A DNA stretch of 45,298 nucleotides, taken from SMWC01 sp964466315. Its GTDB lineage: Bacteria > Pseudomonadota > Gammaproteobacteria > Steroidobacterales > Rariloculaceae. The stretch covers positions 1 to 45,298 of the forward strand of contig CAYXNS010000017.1 in the NCBI GenBank assembly GCA_964466315.1, written 5' to 3'. The position numbers and the translations under genes are program-made. Below the pieces are notes generated by a model that ran no database searches, was not told where the DNA came from, and worked only from the letters and a program-made list of their open reading frames with translations. Of the stretch, positions 1 through 8,189 are shown piece by piece (position 1 is the stretch's first letter; the number at the start of each line of letters is the position of its first letter).

Positions 1-348
1 CTCGGCTATTCCATGTTTCAGAATCAACCTGAGGATCGTCTTTTGCCCTTGGCGGCCGATTTGGGCATCGGTATTTTTGTCGGAGAGCCGTTTAAGACTA
101 CAGCAGATGGCGCCTACTTTGGCGTAACAGCCAGCAAGGAACTTCCTGACTGGGCAGCAGAATTTGACTGCGAATCCTGGGCGCAGTTTGGCCTCAAGTA
201 CATCATTTCACACCCAGCGGTTACTACGGTGGTAACCGAAACCAGCAGCGTGCAACACGTGATGGACAATATGCGTGGTGGTTATGGGCGGCTTCCCGAT
301 CAAGCTATGCGTAAACGCATGTCTGAGCATTTTTTCTCTTTGTTATAG
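1..348 (+). CDS. Aldo/keto reductase, C-terminal part (cut by window edge)
   Basis: The reading frame is already open at base 1 (it reads LGYSMFQNQPEDR before any stop), so this is the 3' end of a gene that begins outside the window; the ATG at 13 is an internal Met. Seen: about 115 residues with the aldo/keto reductase C-terminal pattern, namely N-Q-P-E-D-R-L-L-P-L, a beta strand LGIGIFVGEPF, and the stretch FGLKYIISHPAVTTVVTETS, where family members bind the NADP(H) phosphate and adenine. Known of the family: (beta/alpha)8-barrel oxidoreductases that reduce aldehydes and ketones with NADPH. The catalytic Asp/Tyr/Lys/His lie upstream and cannot be checked, so the substrate is unknown. It points away from the minus-strand gene that follows. 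Confidence 0.8.
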   Translation, partial: LGYSMFQNQPEDRLLPLAADLGIGIFVGEPFKTTADGAYFGVTASKELPDWAAEFDCESWAQFGLKYIISHPAVTTVVTETSSVQHVMDNMRGGYGRLPDQAMRKRMSEHFFSLL

Positions 349-390
349 CTTTTATCGCAGCTCAGGTGACGAATATTCTATCCGGGCGGA

Positions 391-846
391 CTAGTCTTCC
401 TCTTCTCGCTCCTCCCGCTCTTCCGATTCTTCCTCAGCCGGTCGCGGCTTTTCACACTCCAGTACGGCCCATTCGATCTCCCTCCGCGCCTCCAGATCAT
501 TCATCGCGTTTATTGCGGCGCGGACAAAATACATGTTTCCGCGAAGCTCGCTTTCGAGCCCCCTTACATCCATTCGCGACATGCGACCGCCTACTCGCAA
601 CTTTCCCTTCAGGTCACAGCGAAAATCTTGTTCGTTTCCGAATACAGAAAAATCCTCGAATCCCCGTCCTGCAGATCTCTGATTCCCCCACGTCCAGGTA
701 AAGTCGTTTTGCGGGAGGTTCGACTGCCCGGGAAAGCCGGTACTGAATTGCGCAGTCGCAGTTTGTAGATACAACGGACTCGAAAGAAGGACTACAGCGA
801 CTACCCACACGAACTTTGTACATTTCTCCGCGACATCAGTATTCAA
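391..846 (-). CDS. Secreted hypothetical protein with acidic C-terminal tail
   Basis: I do not recognise this family. The open frame extends upstream to 1098 but would overlap the DUF6152 gene. A TTG at 844-846 preceded by GGGGAG about 7 nt upstream gives a 151-residue protein with a clean signal peptide (hydrophobic run VWVVAVVLLSSPLYL, cleavage near TATAQ). The mature part is polar, with a W-T-W-G-N motif, an FxCDLKGK strand and a Cys pair about 75 residues apart, possibly a disulfide. It ends in a tail of almost only Glu/Asp/Arg. It lies 34 nt downstream of the DUF6152 gene on the same strand and is probably co-transcribed, so it may be a periplasmic partner. The start codon is inferred from the ribosome-binding site and signal peptide; function unknown. 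Confidence 0.6.
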   Translation of the reverse strand: MNTDVAEKCTKFVWVVAVVLLSSPLYLQTATAQFSTGFPGQSNLPQNDFTWTWGNQRSAGRGFEDFSVFGNEQDFRCDLKGKLRVGGRMSRMDVRGLESELRGNMYFVRAAINAMNDLEARREIEWAVLECEKPRPAEEESEEREEREEED

Positions 847-880
847 TTTTTTTCTCCCCAGATAAGTGCCAGCATGCCTA

Positions 881-1288
881 TCATTCGGCCGAGAGCGGCC
901 AGTCCTCTTCGTACTCGAATTCATCCGCGGGGCGGTGTAGTGTTCGTATGAAGAGAGCATTCGAGCCATCTCTGGCCGGATTACCGACGACGACAATTTC
1001 ATCGCCGGCACGGATCGTACCGGAAACGATTCCTTGCTTCGCCATGTCGGCGACATCGTCCATCTCAAGCGTCCACATCTCAGCGCTTCCCGAAGCATTA
1101 TTTACTCCCATGTGAATTTGAGAGTGGGGATTGCGCAACACAACATCGATAACGAATCCTGCGATCGTACCGCTCTCGTTTCGATGGTAGTGTCCCGATA
1201 TCGAGTGATGCGCTCCTAAAGGCGCGGAAGTAACGACTGTCGCAAACCCGGCTATGGCAACGATCTGTGCTCGCATGTTCTTCGTCAT
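881..1288 (-). CDS. DUF6152 family secreted protein (copy A)
   Basis: A 135-residue protein with a signal peptide ending TSAPLGA and predicted cleavage directly before HHS. After that come a GxVxxVxxRNPHS motif (NPH invariant in all six copies here), a Trp-x-Leu-Glu strand (EMWTLEM) and a glycine-Asp turn (AGDEIVVVGNPARDG). The alternating beta pattern resembles an OB-like barrel; that is inference. The family has no established biochemical role that I know of. A periplasmic location follows from the signal peptide. It is the first gene of a two-gene minus-strand unit with the acidic-tailed protein at 391-846. What it binds is unknown; the His-His amino terminus suggests a metal. Confidence 0.8.
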   Translation of the reverse strand: MTKNMRAQIVAIAGFATVVTSAPLGAHHSISGHYHRNESGTIAGFVIDVVLRNPHSQIHMGVNNASGSAEMWTLEMDDVADMAKQGIVSGTIRAGDEIVVVGNPARDGSNALFIRTLHRPADEFEYEEDWPLSAE

Positions 1289-1494
1289 TGTTTGTGAATG
1301 AGCAGTGTGAAGATACTCTGCGGGTCACGACCCTTCAAGCCGCCGCAGCCAGACCGGGCATCCATTCTCGAATGGAGCCGTTCGCTGAGCGAAACCCATG
1401 TCTGAACAGATCCCGCAAACGACCTGCGTAGAGAACCAGGCGGATACTACTCCCTTGAGCGAACGATGGATTCTCATTGGGTAATGTCGCTACG

Positions 1495-2553
1495 CTACTC
1501 CTCAGTGAGAGACTCGTACATATCGCCGACGAGTTGAGGGCGGCGTGTCTCGTACAGGAGCCAGTCGGTGTAGTCCGACAGCATCACCGAGTCCAGCGTC
1601 TCCTCCAGACTCATCCCGGCCGCTATCGCGGCCGCGACCTCCGCCTCCGTCGTGCGGAGCAGCGCCATGAACTCGGCGACATCGGACCTCGTGCCGGTGA
1701 TCTCGCTGTGCCCCTGAATCACCGTATCGAAATCCAGTGCCTCAACTGCGCCGACCGCGACTTCGTAGCTATCCACGGGATAGCCGGCCAAGAAGCCGCT
1801 CAGCCCACCGGGAAGCCGATTGATTTGGAGAAAATCGACGACGAACACCACCCTTTCTTCCGGAAAGAGTAGGATCGTCATATCGTCCGTGTGCGCCGGC
1901 GGCGTATGATGCATTTCGACCGTGCTACCGCCCAGGTTAACTACTAAACGGTCCGTATAGGTGACGCTCGGAGGGTGTGTGTGAGTGTTGACCTCGGCAG
2001 CCGTGAGAATGCCGTCCTGATTCGTGTCGTCCCGATCAAACGCGGCCAGAAAACCTCCGCGCGCTTCACTACGTTCGATCGTGCCGTTGCCATTCGTATC
2101 CATCGGAGTTGAATTACTAGGTAGCCGCCCGAGACTCGCCACCATATTTTCATGCCCGACGAATGTCGCCGTATCGGCGAAGACGCTTCCACCCGACGCA
2201 TGGTCCGGATGGTGATGGCTGTAGAGGACGTACTCGACCTGCGCATCGAATCGTTCGAGGAGCTCGGCCTTCAGCCACTCCGCGAAATCCTCACGAATGG
2301 GGTCGCCGAGAATCACGCCCTCCGGCGTCACCATGAACACCGTCGTATGACCGCCCATGCCGCGAACGCCTGCCTGGTAGAGATCACCTGTGATGTTCAC
2401 CATCTCGAACTCGTCTTGCTGCCGCCCGCCCGCGGGGCCTACCGCGGGTTCGGTGGTAGTTCCCTGATCCTGAGGGCCGCATCCGGACGTGATCAGCGCT
2501 ACTCCGATTACCTGAATTGCCGTCAGCCAGCATGTGAAAGCATTGCTTGTCAT
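1495..2553 (-). CDS. Metallo-beta-lactamase-fold lipoprotein with inserted EF-hand pair
   Basis: The ATG at 2551-2553 with AAGGG upstream gives 352 residues; the frame stays open upstream to 2820 but without a signal. The N-terminus ends in a probable lipobox (ITSGC, Cys25), so an envelope lipoprotein is likely. MBL-fold metal ligands are visible: HHHPDH at 113-118, His221, Asp240 and His282, enough for a two-metal site. Between the first motif and His221 lie two canonical 12-residue EF-hand loops, Asp152-Glu163 and Asp176-Glu187, with Gly at position 6 and Ile/Leu at position 8. EF-hands bind calcium in other proteins; here the pair replaces part of the active-site face. It is a hydrolase or oxidoreductase of unknown substrate. 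A paralogue with the same insert lies at 42994-44031. Confidence 0.85.
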   Translation of the reverse strand: MTSNAFTCWLTAIQVIGVALITSGCGPQDQGTTTEPAVGPAGGRQQDEFEMVNITGDLYQAGVRGMGGHTTVFMVTPEGVILGDPIREDFAEWLKAELLERFDAQVEYVLYSHHHPDHASGGSVFADTATFVGHENMVASLGRLPSNSTPMDTNGNGTIERSEARGGFLAAFDRDDTNQDGILTAAEVNTHTHPPSVTYTDRLVVNLGGSTVEMHHTPPAHTDDMTILLFPEERVVFVVDFLQINRLPGGLSGFLAGYPVDSYEVAVGAVEALDFDTVIQGHSEITGTRSDVAEFMALLRTTEAEVAAAIAAGMSLEETLDSVMLSDYTDWLLYETRRPQLVGDMYESLTEE

Positions 2554-3071
2554 TGTTCTACCCTTGGAAGTATGAAGTCGTAGCTGAAATACACTCCTGA
2601 GTTTGAATAGCTGCTGAAAAAATGGCTGCCCTTCCCAGTGCCACATCATATACGCGGCCAGGCGGTCCATCCACGCTTCGATACGGCCACTTGAGAGCCG
2701 GCGCGGGTTGTTGAACGGTCGTCGCGCGCCCCGCGAGTCCCATCGGACGAAATGGTTGGATATACGTAATTGCCAGATTCTGCGGAGACCGCCTCTTCGC
2801 GCCCCCCCCGATCCGCCCAAACGAACGTTGCTGCTCCGGACGCACCTCCGGTCGCCTAATCCAGGGTTCCATCGTCTGAAATGCTATATCGGGTAAGGCG
2901 GGCATTCATGTTAGCCTAACTACCAAACGGGATACGCGTTTCTCCGAATGGTTCCTTTCCTGCGATAGGAGTTCCGGGCTGAAAAGGTCGGTCAGGTTAC
3001 CACAGATCATACGATAGCGGCTAAGCTGACTGTGCCATTCGGTCGGTGGAGAACAATAATAGGGGTACAAG
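2554..3071. other. Intergenic region between divergent genes, no gene recognised
   Basis: This 518-base stretch separates the minus-strand MBL gene from the plus-strand DUF6152 gene. Several short frames are open on the minus strand, including an upstream extension of the MBL frame, but they lack a signal peptide, known motifs or a ribosome-binding site. Arg/Pro-rich translations suggest chance openness. The last bases before 3072 hold AGGGG at good spacing for the next gene. Promoters for both genes must lie here, but I cannot place convincing boxes. Confidence 0.5.
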
Positions 3072-3671
3072 ATGAGCGTTCGGCGATGTCTTGGTAAGTT
3101 ACGATCGGCCAGCGGGTTCATCACCTTGGTGTTCTTAGGCGCACTCACGGCTTGGCCGCAGCTCACATCTGCGCACCACTCCTTCGCTGGTCTGCTCGCA
3201 GTAGACGGGGAGGAAGTCATCGAGGTCATTGAGGCCTCTGTCAGGGTTTTTAGAATAATTAACCCTCATGGCGCCCTAATCGTGAATGTCACGAAGGAGA
3301 GTGGTGCCACCGAAGGCTGGCTGATCGAGCTCAGTCCGGCGTCTCAGCTCGCTCGTGAGGGTTGGACGAACGATTCGCTCAGTCCTGGGGATGAAGTGAC
3401 CGTCGCGATTTATCCATCCCGCGCCTCGAATCGCGCCCGCCTTCGAGCCGTGCTGATCCATGGAAAGACCGAAGAGGAGGTCGCACAATTGTTTGTCTCA
3501 TACGGGATCCGGGGCGATACTCCGGTTATGCGCCGACTACGAGAGCGACTGCCAGTCTGCGGGACCATCGACACAAGTTACCGCAGAACTGAGTGCTTTC
3601 TTGTGGACACCGAAGCGTCGCGCGCGCTCGAGGAAGAATTCCCGGGTCCCATGGGATACGTGATGCCGTAA
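3072..3671 (+). CDS. DUF6152 family secreted protein (copy B, long form)
   Basis: A 199-residue protein; ATG at 3072 with AGGGG about 7 nt upstream. The signal peptide has basic residues (VRRCLGK) and a hydrophobic core ending PQLTSA, with predicted cleavage directly before HHSF. The DUF6152 core follows: INPHG motif, Trp strand (EGWLIEL), LAREGW and SPGDEVTV. About 60 extra C-terminal residues carry two cysteines (VCGTI and TECFL), perhaps a disulfide, and are not shared with the short copies. The next gene starts 45 nt downstream on the same strand and encodes the module that is fused behind DUF6152 in two other genes of this window, so the two products probably work together in the periplasm. 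Biochemical role unknown. Confidence 0.8.
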   Translation: MSVRRCLGKLRSASGFITLVFLGALTAWPQLTSAHHSFAGLLAVDGEEVIEVIEASVRVFRIINPHGALIVNVTKESGATEGWLIELSPASQLAREGWTNDSLSPGDEVTVAIYPSRASNRARLRAVLIHGKTEEEVAQLFVSYGIRGDTPVMRRLRERLPVCGTIDTSYRRTECFLVDTEASRALEEEFPGPMGYVMP

Positions 3672-3716
3672 ACCGACGGAATGAGTCCAAGCACTGCAAC
3701 GGAACGGAGAATACAG

Positions 3717-4436
3717 ATGAGAACACTGTTGTTTCTCGCGTGTGCCGTAGTCGTTGGCGGCCATCCGACTGCCAGCGCACAGCAAACCGTGGGGTCTAAA
3801 GTGGACTTATTCGGCATTTATGCTCCCCCGATCTTCGATGGGGGAGGGCCACCACGGACTGAACCTGACGTGATTCCATTCACCGCAGAGGGGCAGCAAG
3901 CCGCCGACGCCTACGTGCCTACCCGTGATAGCCCCAGGGTTCTAGATGACTGCGTGGCGGAGACCATGCCCAGAATTCTTTGGACGGGCAACCCCATGGA
4001 GATCCTCGAGCAGGTGGGCGAGCTGATGATTCGCTATGAGCGGGGAAATACGGTCCGTTCCATTGACATGATCGGTACGCCCCCGGTAGCGAACCACCCC
4101 CATACCGATCTTGGTTATTCCGTGGGGCGTTGGATGGGAGATGTGCTAACGATCGAGACGACGCACATGTCGAGCGGCATCGTAACCGATGGAACTCGTC
4201 CACTCAGTCGGGAAGGTCGAGTCACCGAGCGTTATTGGCGAGAACCCGGACAGAACGATCTACAATTGGAGCTCGAGATCGACGACCCGGTGAATTACAC
4301 CCGGACGTTCAAGATGGGACGGGAGTTTGTCTGGGCGCCGGAAGAGCAAGTCCTCCCATGGGAATGCGTCAGCCTGGGGCCGAAGGATACTCCACCCGAC
4401 ATAGATGAGCTGGTACGGATGCTCGAAGAGTTGTAG
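3717..4436 (+). CDS. Secreted GYSVGRWxGD-module protein, partner of DUF6152
   Basis: An ATG at 3717, with GGAGA about 8 nt upstream and a signal peptide beginning MRTLLFLACAVV, is preferred over the in-frame ATG at 3681, which lacks both. The product is 239 residues, cleaved near TASAQ. The mature part has a first Cys in LDDCVAE, an Arg/Ile strand (TVRSIDM), the hallmark GYSVGRWMGDVLTIETTHM, then ERYWREP, a DPVNYTRTF strand and a second Cys in LPWECVS. The same order of landmarks occurs in the C-terminal halves of the proteins at 5781-6869 and 40681-41814, where it follows DUF6152 in one chain. The two cysteines are kept in all copies and may pair. Function unknown; a binding or scaffold role is only a guess. 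Confidence 0.75.
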   Translation: MRTLLFLACAVVVGGHPTASAQQTVGSKVDLFGIYAPPIFDGGGPPRTEPDVIPFTAEGQQAADAYVPTRDSPRVLDDCVAETMPRILWTGNPMEILEQVGELMIRYERGNTVRSIDMIGTPPVANHPHTDLGYSVGRWMGDVLTIETTHMSSGIVTDGTRPLSREGRVTERYWREPGQNDLQLELEIDDPVNYTRTFKMGREFVWAPEEQVLPWECVSLGPKDTPPDIDELVRMLEEL

Positions 4437-4613
4437 TGCTCCAGGCACGAACACGGCGGAGGTAAAGTGGCACCGCTACGAACCGAACGCAGAGGCGCGA
4501 GCACTCGAAAAGGAGTCGGAAGAGCGCGTCTCTTCCCTCGGGCGCGCGCTAGGCAAGTAGGTCACATTCTGTTCACCGTATCTTAGCCGAAACCAGCAAC
4601 ATTCCGTCAGTAA

Positions 4614-5780
4614 TTACTGATCCAGACGACGGAACTTCTGCACGCGCTGCCCCGTATTGACCTCGGTCGTATACAGATTTCCCTGAGAGTCGATCGCGAT
4701 GTCATGGACGGCATGAAACTGCCCGGCATAGCGCCCGGGCCGTCCGACACGACCGAGTGTCGTATGGGACGTGCGCTCGACGATTCGCATCTCGTTATTG
4801 AACCCGTCGACCATAAAGATGAAGCGCTGGTCAGCGTCCACCGAGAATGTGAGATCGTAAACTGAACCATTCATCAATGTGTCCGGCTCGAAGAATGCCT
4901 CCGAGATGAAGTACCCGTCCTTCTCGAAGATCTGGTAGCGGTCGTTAGTGCGGTCGCACGCGTAAACCAATCCGTCCCTCGAGACCTGCACGCAGTGCAC
5001 GGGGTTACCAAACTGCTTGGCCGGCGGCGCGGGCGGATCGTAGACCGGCATCGGGCCGTCGGTCGGCCGGTTACCATAGGCTCCCCAGTGCCGCTTGTAC
5101 TCGCCGGTCTCGGAATCGAAAACGACGATGCGCCGGTTGCCGTAACCGTCCGCGACGTAGACTTCGCGATCCGCTACATGGACGAATAGATCTGCGGGAC
5201 GTCCGAGATTCTCGATGTCGTTGCTGCCGGCGCTCTCATCTGGCCGGCCGATCTGCATGACGAACTCGCCATCCATCGTGAACTTCAGGATTTGGCTGTC
5301 CCCTTGACCATTTCCGGCGAGCCAGACGTAGCCGCCCGCGAGATGAATGCCGTGTTCCGACCGTGGCCAGTCATAGCCCTCGCCAGGACCGCCCCAGGCG
5401 CGCAGCACGTTGCCGCTCTGATCGAACTCGAGGACGGGCGGTGCGGGGAAGCAGCATTTACTACCTGGCGGATCCTGCGTCGCTGCAATCTCCCGGTCGC
5501 TCAAGGAGTTAGGCCGCTGGACGATCCACACATGATCGTCCGAGTCGACATGCACACCGGACACCTGCCCCAGTATCCAGTTGTTCGGCAGCGGCTTAGG
5601 CCAGAACGGATCTACCATGAACTGCGGCACATCCGCTATCTCCTCGGAAGCTGGAACCGTCGTAGGTGCATTCGCCGTACGCCGATCGTGCGGAATTGTG
5701 CTCACGTCATCTTGAGCGGATGCCGCCAAAGGCAAAGCGGTCAGAATGCCGATTGGGAGAAGCAGGGTTCGAGCGGGCAT
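4614..5780 (-). CDS. Secreted NHL-repeat six-bladed beta-propeller protein
   Basis: A 388-residue protein with a signal peptide (MPARTLLLPIGILTALPLAASAQ). Repeated NHL-type blades are visible: VSGVHVDSDDHVWIVQRP, PVLEFDQSGNVLRAWG, ILKFTMDGEFVMQIG, DLFVHVADREVYVADGYGNRRIVVFD, VHCVQVSRDGLVYACDRTNDRYQIF and a last DIAIDSQGNLYTTEV blade. NHL propellers bind proteins or small ligands, and some, such as peptidyl-alpha-hydroxyglycine lyase, are enzymes; this one cannot be assigned. The insert with CCFPAPP carries adjacent cysteines. Its ATG abuts the stop of the upstream DUF6152 fusion gene (TAG-ATG), a sign of translational coupling, so the two are likely made together and act in the periplasm. Confidence 0.8.
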   Translation of the reverse strand: MPARTLLLPIGILTALPLAASAQDDVSTIPHDRRTANAPTTVPASEEIADVPQFMVDPFWPKPLPNNWILGQVSGVHVDSDDHVWIVQRPNSLSDREIAATQDPPGSKCCFPAPPVLEFDQSGNVLRAWGGPGEGYDWPRSEHGIHLAGGYVWLAGNGQGDSQILKFTMDGEFVMQIGRPDESAGSNDIENLGRPADLFVHVADREVYVADGYGNRRIVVFDSETGEYKRHWGAYGNRPTDGPMPVYDPPAPPAKQFGNPVHCVQVSRDGLVYACDRTNDRYQIFEKDGYFISEAFFEPDTLMNGSVYDLTFSVDADQRFIFMVDGFNNEMRIVERTSHTTLGRVGRPGRYAGQFHAVHDIAIDSQGNLYTTEVNTGQRVQKFRRLDQ

Positions 5781-6869
5781 CTATTCCTCCGCGAGACACT
5801 TATACGGCTCCACAACCAAGTCGGGCCGCCAGCCCATCAACCACCGCCCGGTAACCGGCTGCGTAAAGGTCGCCGGATCGCTGACGGTGAGTTCGTAGAC
5901 GAGTCGGTTTCCGTCATCGCTGACGGTGAGGCGCTCAGTCGTCTCTACGGCATTGCTTTGCGAAATAGTGCCGAGATGATCGAAGTAAGGCCAGTCGATC
6001 CGTGTGGTGTGAATTACGAGCGTGTCTCCCTCCCAGCGGCCCACCGAATATCCCAAGGGGGAGGCCGGTTGCTCGGCAGCGTTAGTTTCCGGATCCATGT
6101 GAACGGTGCGCACGATGTCGAATAACTCGACGCGAAGCACAATGCTGTCTCCCTGATCGGTCAGGTCTATCGGGTGAGGTGGCGATAGACGCACCGCCGC
6201 GGGCATCCCTGATGAAATGCACTGCATCGTCGGGTCGTTCGCTGGATCATAGGCGGCTCGCCTCGCGCTTACCGCGGCAGTCAGGGGAAGCTCTGCTGGA
6301 AACCCTCCGGGCTCAGCACTCATCCAGACCCGAAAGAGGCCCCGTCCTTCGCCGGCGGCGGCCACCGCCTCCTCGGCAGAAGTCCGCACGAATCCGATAT
6401 GTTCGGTGGACCATCGAGGCTCCGGGTTGCCCCGGGTGCTGATCTCCGTACCGCTCGGGAGCAGCACATTGGTGATAGACATATTGTTCGTTCGACGCGT
6501 CGATGCATGGCCGGCTACTCTGATGGTATCGCCGATGTTGATGAGGCTCCCATCGAGACCGCGGCGGCCCAGGGAGTTGACGTCCTGAGCTTCCAGATCC
6601 CACACCGCTTCCGTACCATCGGCATTCTCGGTCCGGAGCTTCATCTGAACGTGGGGATTTCGCCAGGAGACACCGACGACCTCTCCCTCGAGCTCCCGGA
6701 CGACGCTGGAATCGTATTCCGTGAAGGAATGGTGTCCGAGCGTCAACAGCGGCGCCAAGGCAAGTATTGGAATGAAGATTAGTCTTATCACTGTCAGTAG
6801 ATCTGGAAACCGGACGATGAGCCTGTCGCGATTCGGCATCCGCACTTCCGGCAATGTCACGGCATTCAT
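5781..6869 (-). CDS. DUF6152 fused to GYSVGRWEGD module (copy C)
   Basis: A 362-residue protein from the ATG at 6869 (GAGG close upstream); an in-frame ATG ten codons later has a better-spaced GGAAG and may be the true start. The signal segment runs RLIFIPILALAPLLTLG and would be cut before HHSF. Residues about 46-150 are DUF6152 (WRNPH, AVWDLEA, NIGDTIRVAGHAS). The rest matches the separate protein at 3717-4436: a Cys in MQCISSGMP, the strand FDIVRTVHMD, GYSVGRWEGDTLVIHTTRID, DPATFTQPV and a final Cys in EPYKCLAEE. Fusion of two modules that are neighbours elsewhere in the window argues that they contact each other. It is coupled to the NHL propeller gene. Function unknown. Confidence 0.8.
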   Translation of the reverse strand: MNAVTLPEVRMPNRDRLIVRFPDLLTVIRLIFIPILALAPLLTLGHHSFTEYDSSVVRELEGEVVGVSWRNPHVQMKLRTENADGTEAVWDLEAQDVNSLGRRGLDGSLINIGDTIRVAGHASTRRTNNMSITNVLLPSGTEISTRGNPEPRWSTEHIGFVRTSAEEAVAAAGEGRGLFRVWMSAEPGGFPAELPLTAAVSARRAAYDPANDPTMQCISSGMPAAVRLSPPHPIDLTDQGDSIVLRVELFDIVRTVHMDPETNAAEQPASPLGYSVGRWEGDTLVIHTTRIDWPYFDHLGTISQSNAVETTERLTVSDDGNRLVYELTVSDPATFTQPVTGRWLMGWRPDLVVEPYKCLAEE

Positions 6870-7017
6870 CTCCTCTTGGATATTGGCTGTGGGTGATTCA
6901 GCCTACTAGCGAAACACATCGCCTTCCTTCAGTCTCACTACGAGGTCGTCATACTTGAGCGCGCTTACTACTGGGGGCCGTGACTCTCGTCGTCAGCGTC
7001 AGACGGGCGGGAATACT

Positions 7018-7389
7018 CTAATCCCATTCCCTCTCGATTCCGTCCTCTGCGGTCAAGAATCCGAGCAGACAGCCGTTGGAACCATCTTTGAGCTGATGGC
7101 AGCGCACGGAGACAGTATCACCTACTTTGACCAGGTCGTTCGCGATCCCAGCTCGAAGAAGCCCACGGGGACCCGTGGCTTCCATTGCCCACATCTTCGG
7201 CTGACCGGCCGCATCCTTGACTTCGACGTAAATCCAGGAATGCGGGTTCACGAGGTGAATTTCTTTAACCGTGCCCGTTATATGAGTGTACTCCGTCATC
7301 TGGTAGTTACCATGGGAGTGGTGTGCCCAGGCTGAGACTGCCAAGGTGTTCGCAGCGATTACTGCAAAACTGATTGATTTGAATTTCAT
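7018..7389 (-). CDS. DUF6152 family secreted protein (copy D, short form)
   Basis: A 123-residue protein and the cleanest single-domain version of the family here. The signal peptide MKFKSISFAVIAANTLAVSAWA would be cut before HHSHG. Then follow GTVKEIHLVNPHSWIYVEV, the Trp strand (KMWAMEA), LLRAGIANDLVKVGDTVSV and a Cys pair in the last third (VRCHQL and NGCLLG). The regular beta pattern with a Gly-Asp turn suggests an OB-like barrel. It is followed on the same strand, in transcription order, by the fusion gene at 5781-6869, though about 150 nt of spacer make shared transcription uncertain. A periplasmic location is inferred from the signal peptide; role unknown. Confidence 0.85.
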   Translation of the reverse strand: MKFKSISFAVIAANTLAVSAWAHHSHGNYQMTEYTHITGTVKEIHLVNPHSWIYVEVKDAAGQPKMWAMEATGPRGLLRAGIANDLVKVGDTVSVRCHQLKDGSNGCLLGFLTAEDGIEREWD

Positions 7390-7461
7390 CCTAATCTCCT
7401 AACACCATCACATTGCGTACCGCACTGTTCTTTGGATTACTGAGGGATCGATATTCTCGCA

Positions 7462-8088
7462 TCAGTCACGAACCTGAGCGTCCCGCACTTTGACCGCGTC
7501 CGAGTAATTCTCATACCGAATCCGGATACCGTCTTCATCAATCCACTGCAGAGACTGCTGGAAAAACCCCGGCGGTATCGAACCCAGCGCCACGGTAGCC
7601 TCGACGATGTACAGTTTACTGTCGTGCAGATAGATAGCTGCGTAAGTGCGCGACTGATCGTCGTTTGTAATCTGCAACTGATGGCCTTCGACACGATCGA
7701 TATAGTGATAGGCGTCGAAGGTCGCCTCGCCACCCCGCTGGCGCAGCTGCCACGCCGCATAAGCTATCGATGCTCGGACATCGATTTCCCAGTAAATCTC
7801 GTAATCGGCTTCGGTTCTGTTCTCCCGTTCTGCGTGGACCCGCTGCGCCTCTGTATAGTCGCGGACCGTAATGGAGTAACGGTCCGGGCCATCTTCGTAG
7901 CTGTAAACGCGCTGGGGGAGGACGGCGCCGTATTCCGAGTCGAACGTCGTCTCACGCATCTCCAACGGACCTGGCGTAAAGATTTCGAATCGATCCCGCT
8001 CGCTAGTAAATTGAGTAAAGCCCTGGGAATAAGCCGGGTCGACGAAGCATAAGACCAAGGCTGCTGTGAAGAGTCGCGGGAAGCGCAT
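7462..8088 (-). CDS. Secreted hypothetical protein
   Basis: A 208-residue protein with a signal peptide (MRFPRLFTAALVLCFVDPAYS, cleaved near SQG). I do not recognise a named family. The mature part is rich in aromatic and acidic residues and has an alternating beta pattern: RDRFEIFTPGPLEM, RVYSYEDGPDRYSITVRDY, QLQITNDDQSRTYAAIYLH and KLYIVEATVALGSIPPGFFQQSLQWID. The last of these resembles domains in which a residual error term of a protein is expressed as a strand-helix unit, but I cannot name it. It lies 72 nt upstream of the DUF6152 copy D on the same strand, so it may belong to the same transcript and act in the same compartment. Confidence 0.65.
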   Translation of the reverse strand: MRFPRLFTAALVLCFVDPAYSQGFTQFTSERDRFEIFTPGPLEMRETTFDSEYGAVLPQRVYSYEDGPDRYSITVRDYTEAQRVHAERENRTEADYEIYWEIDVRASIAYAAWQLRQRGGEATFDAYHYIDRVEGHQLQITNDDQSRTYAAIYLHDSKLYIVEATVALGSIPPGFFQQSLQWIDEDGIRIRYENYSDAVKVRDAQVRD

Positions 8089-8189
8089 TATCGATTGCCC
8101 CTCAGTGTGTGTGATCGCCTAAATTCTGACAGAAACACGTGCTGGTGTCCTGAAAATATCAGCCCAAAAGAGCGATAGGCAGGTGTCAT

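Noticed and set aside
2558..2905. 115-residue minus-strand frame before the MBL gene
   Set aside because: No signal peptide, ribosome-binding site or domain; Arg/Pro-rich. Overlaps the upstream extension of the MBL frame, which I also rejected as coding.
5292..6125. 277-residue plus-strand frame opposite the NHL and DUF6152 fusion genes
   Set aside because: Spans two opposite genes with good signal peptides and domain motifs; its own translation has none.
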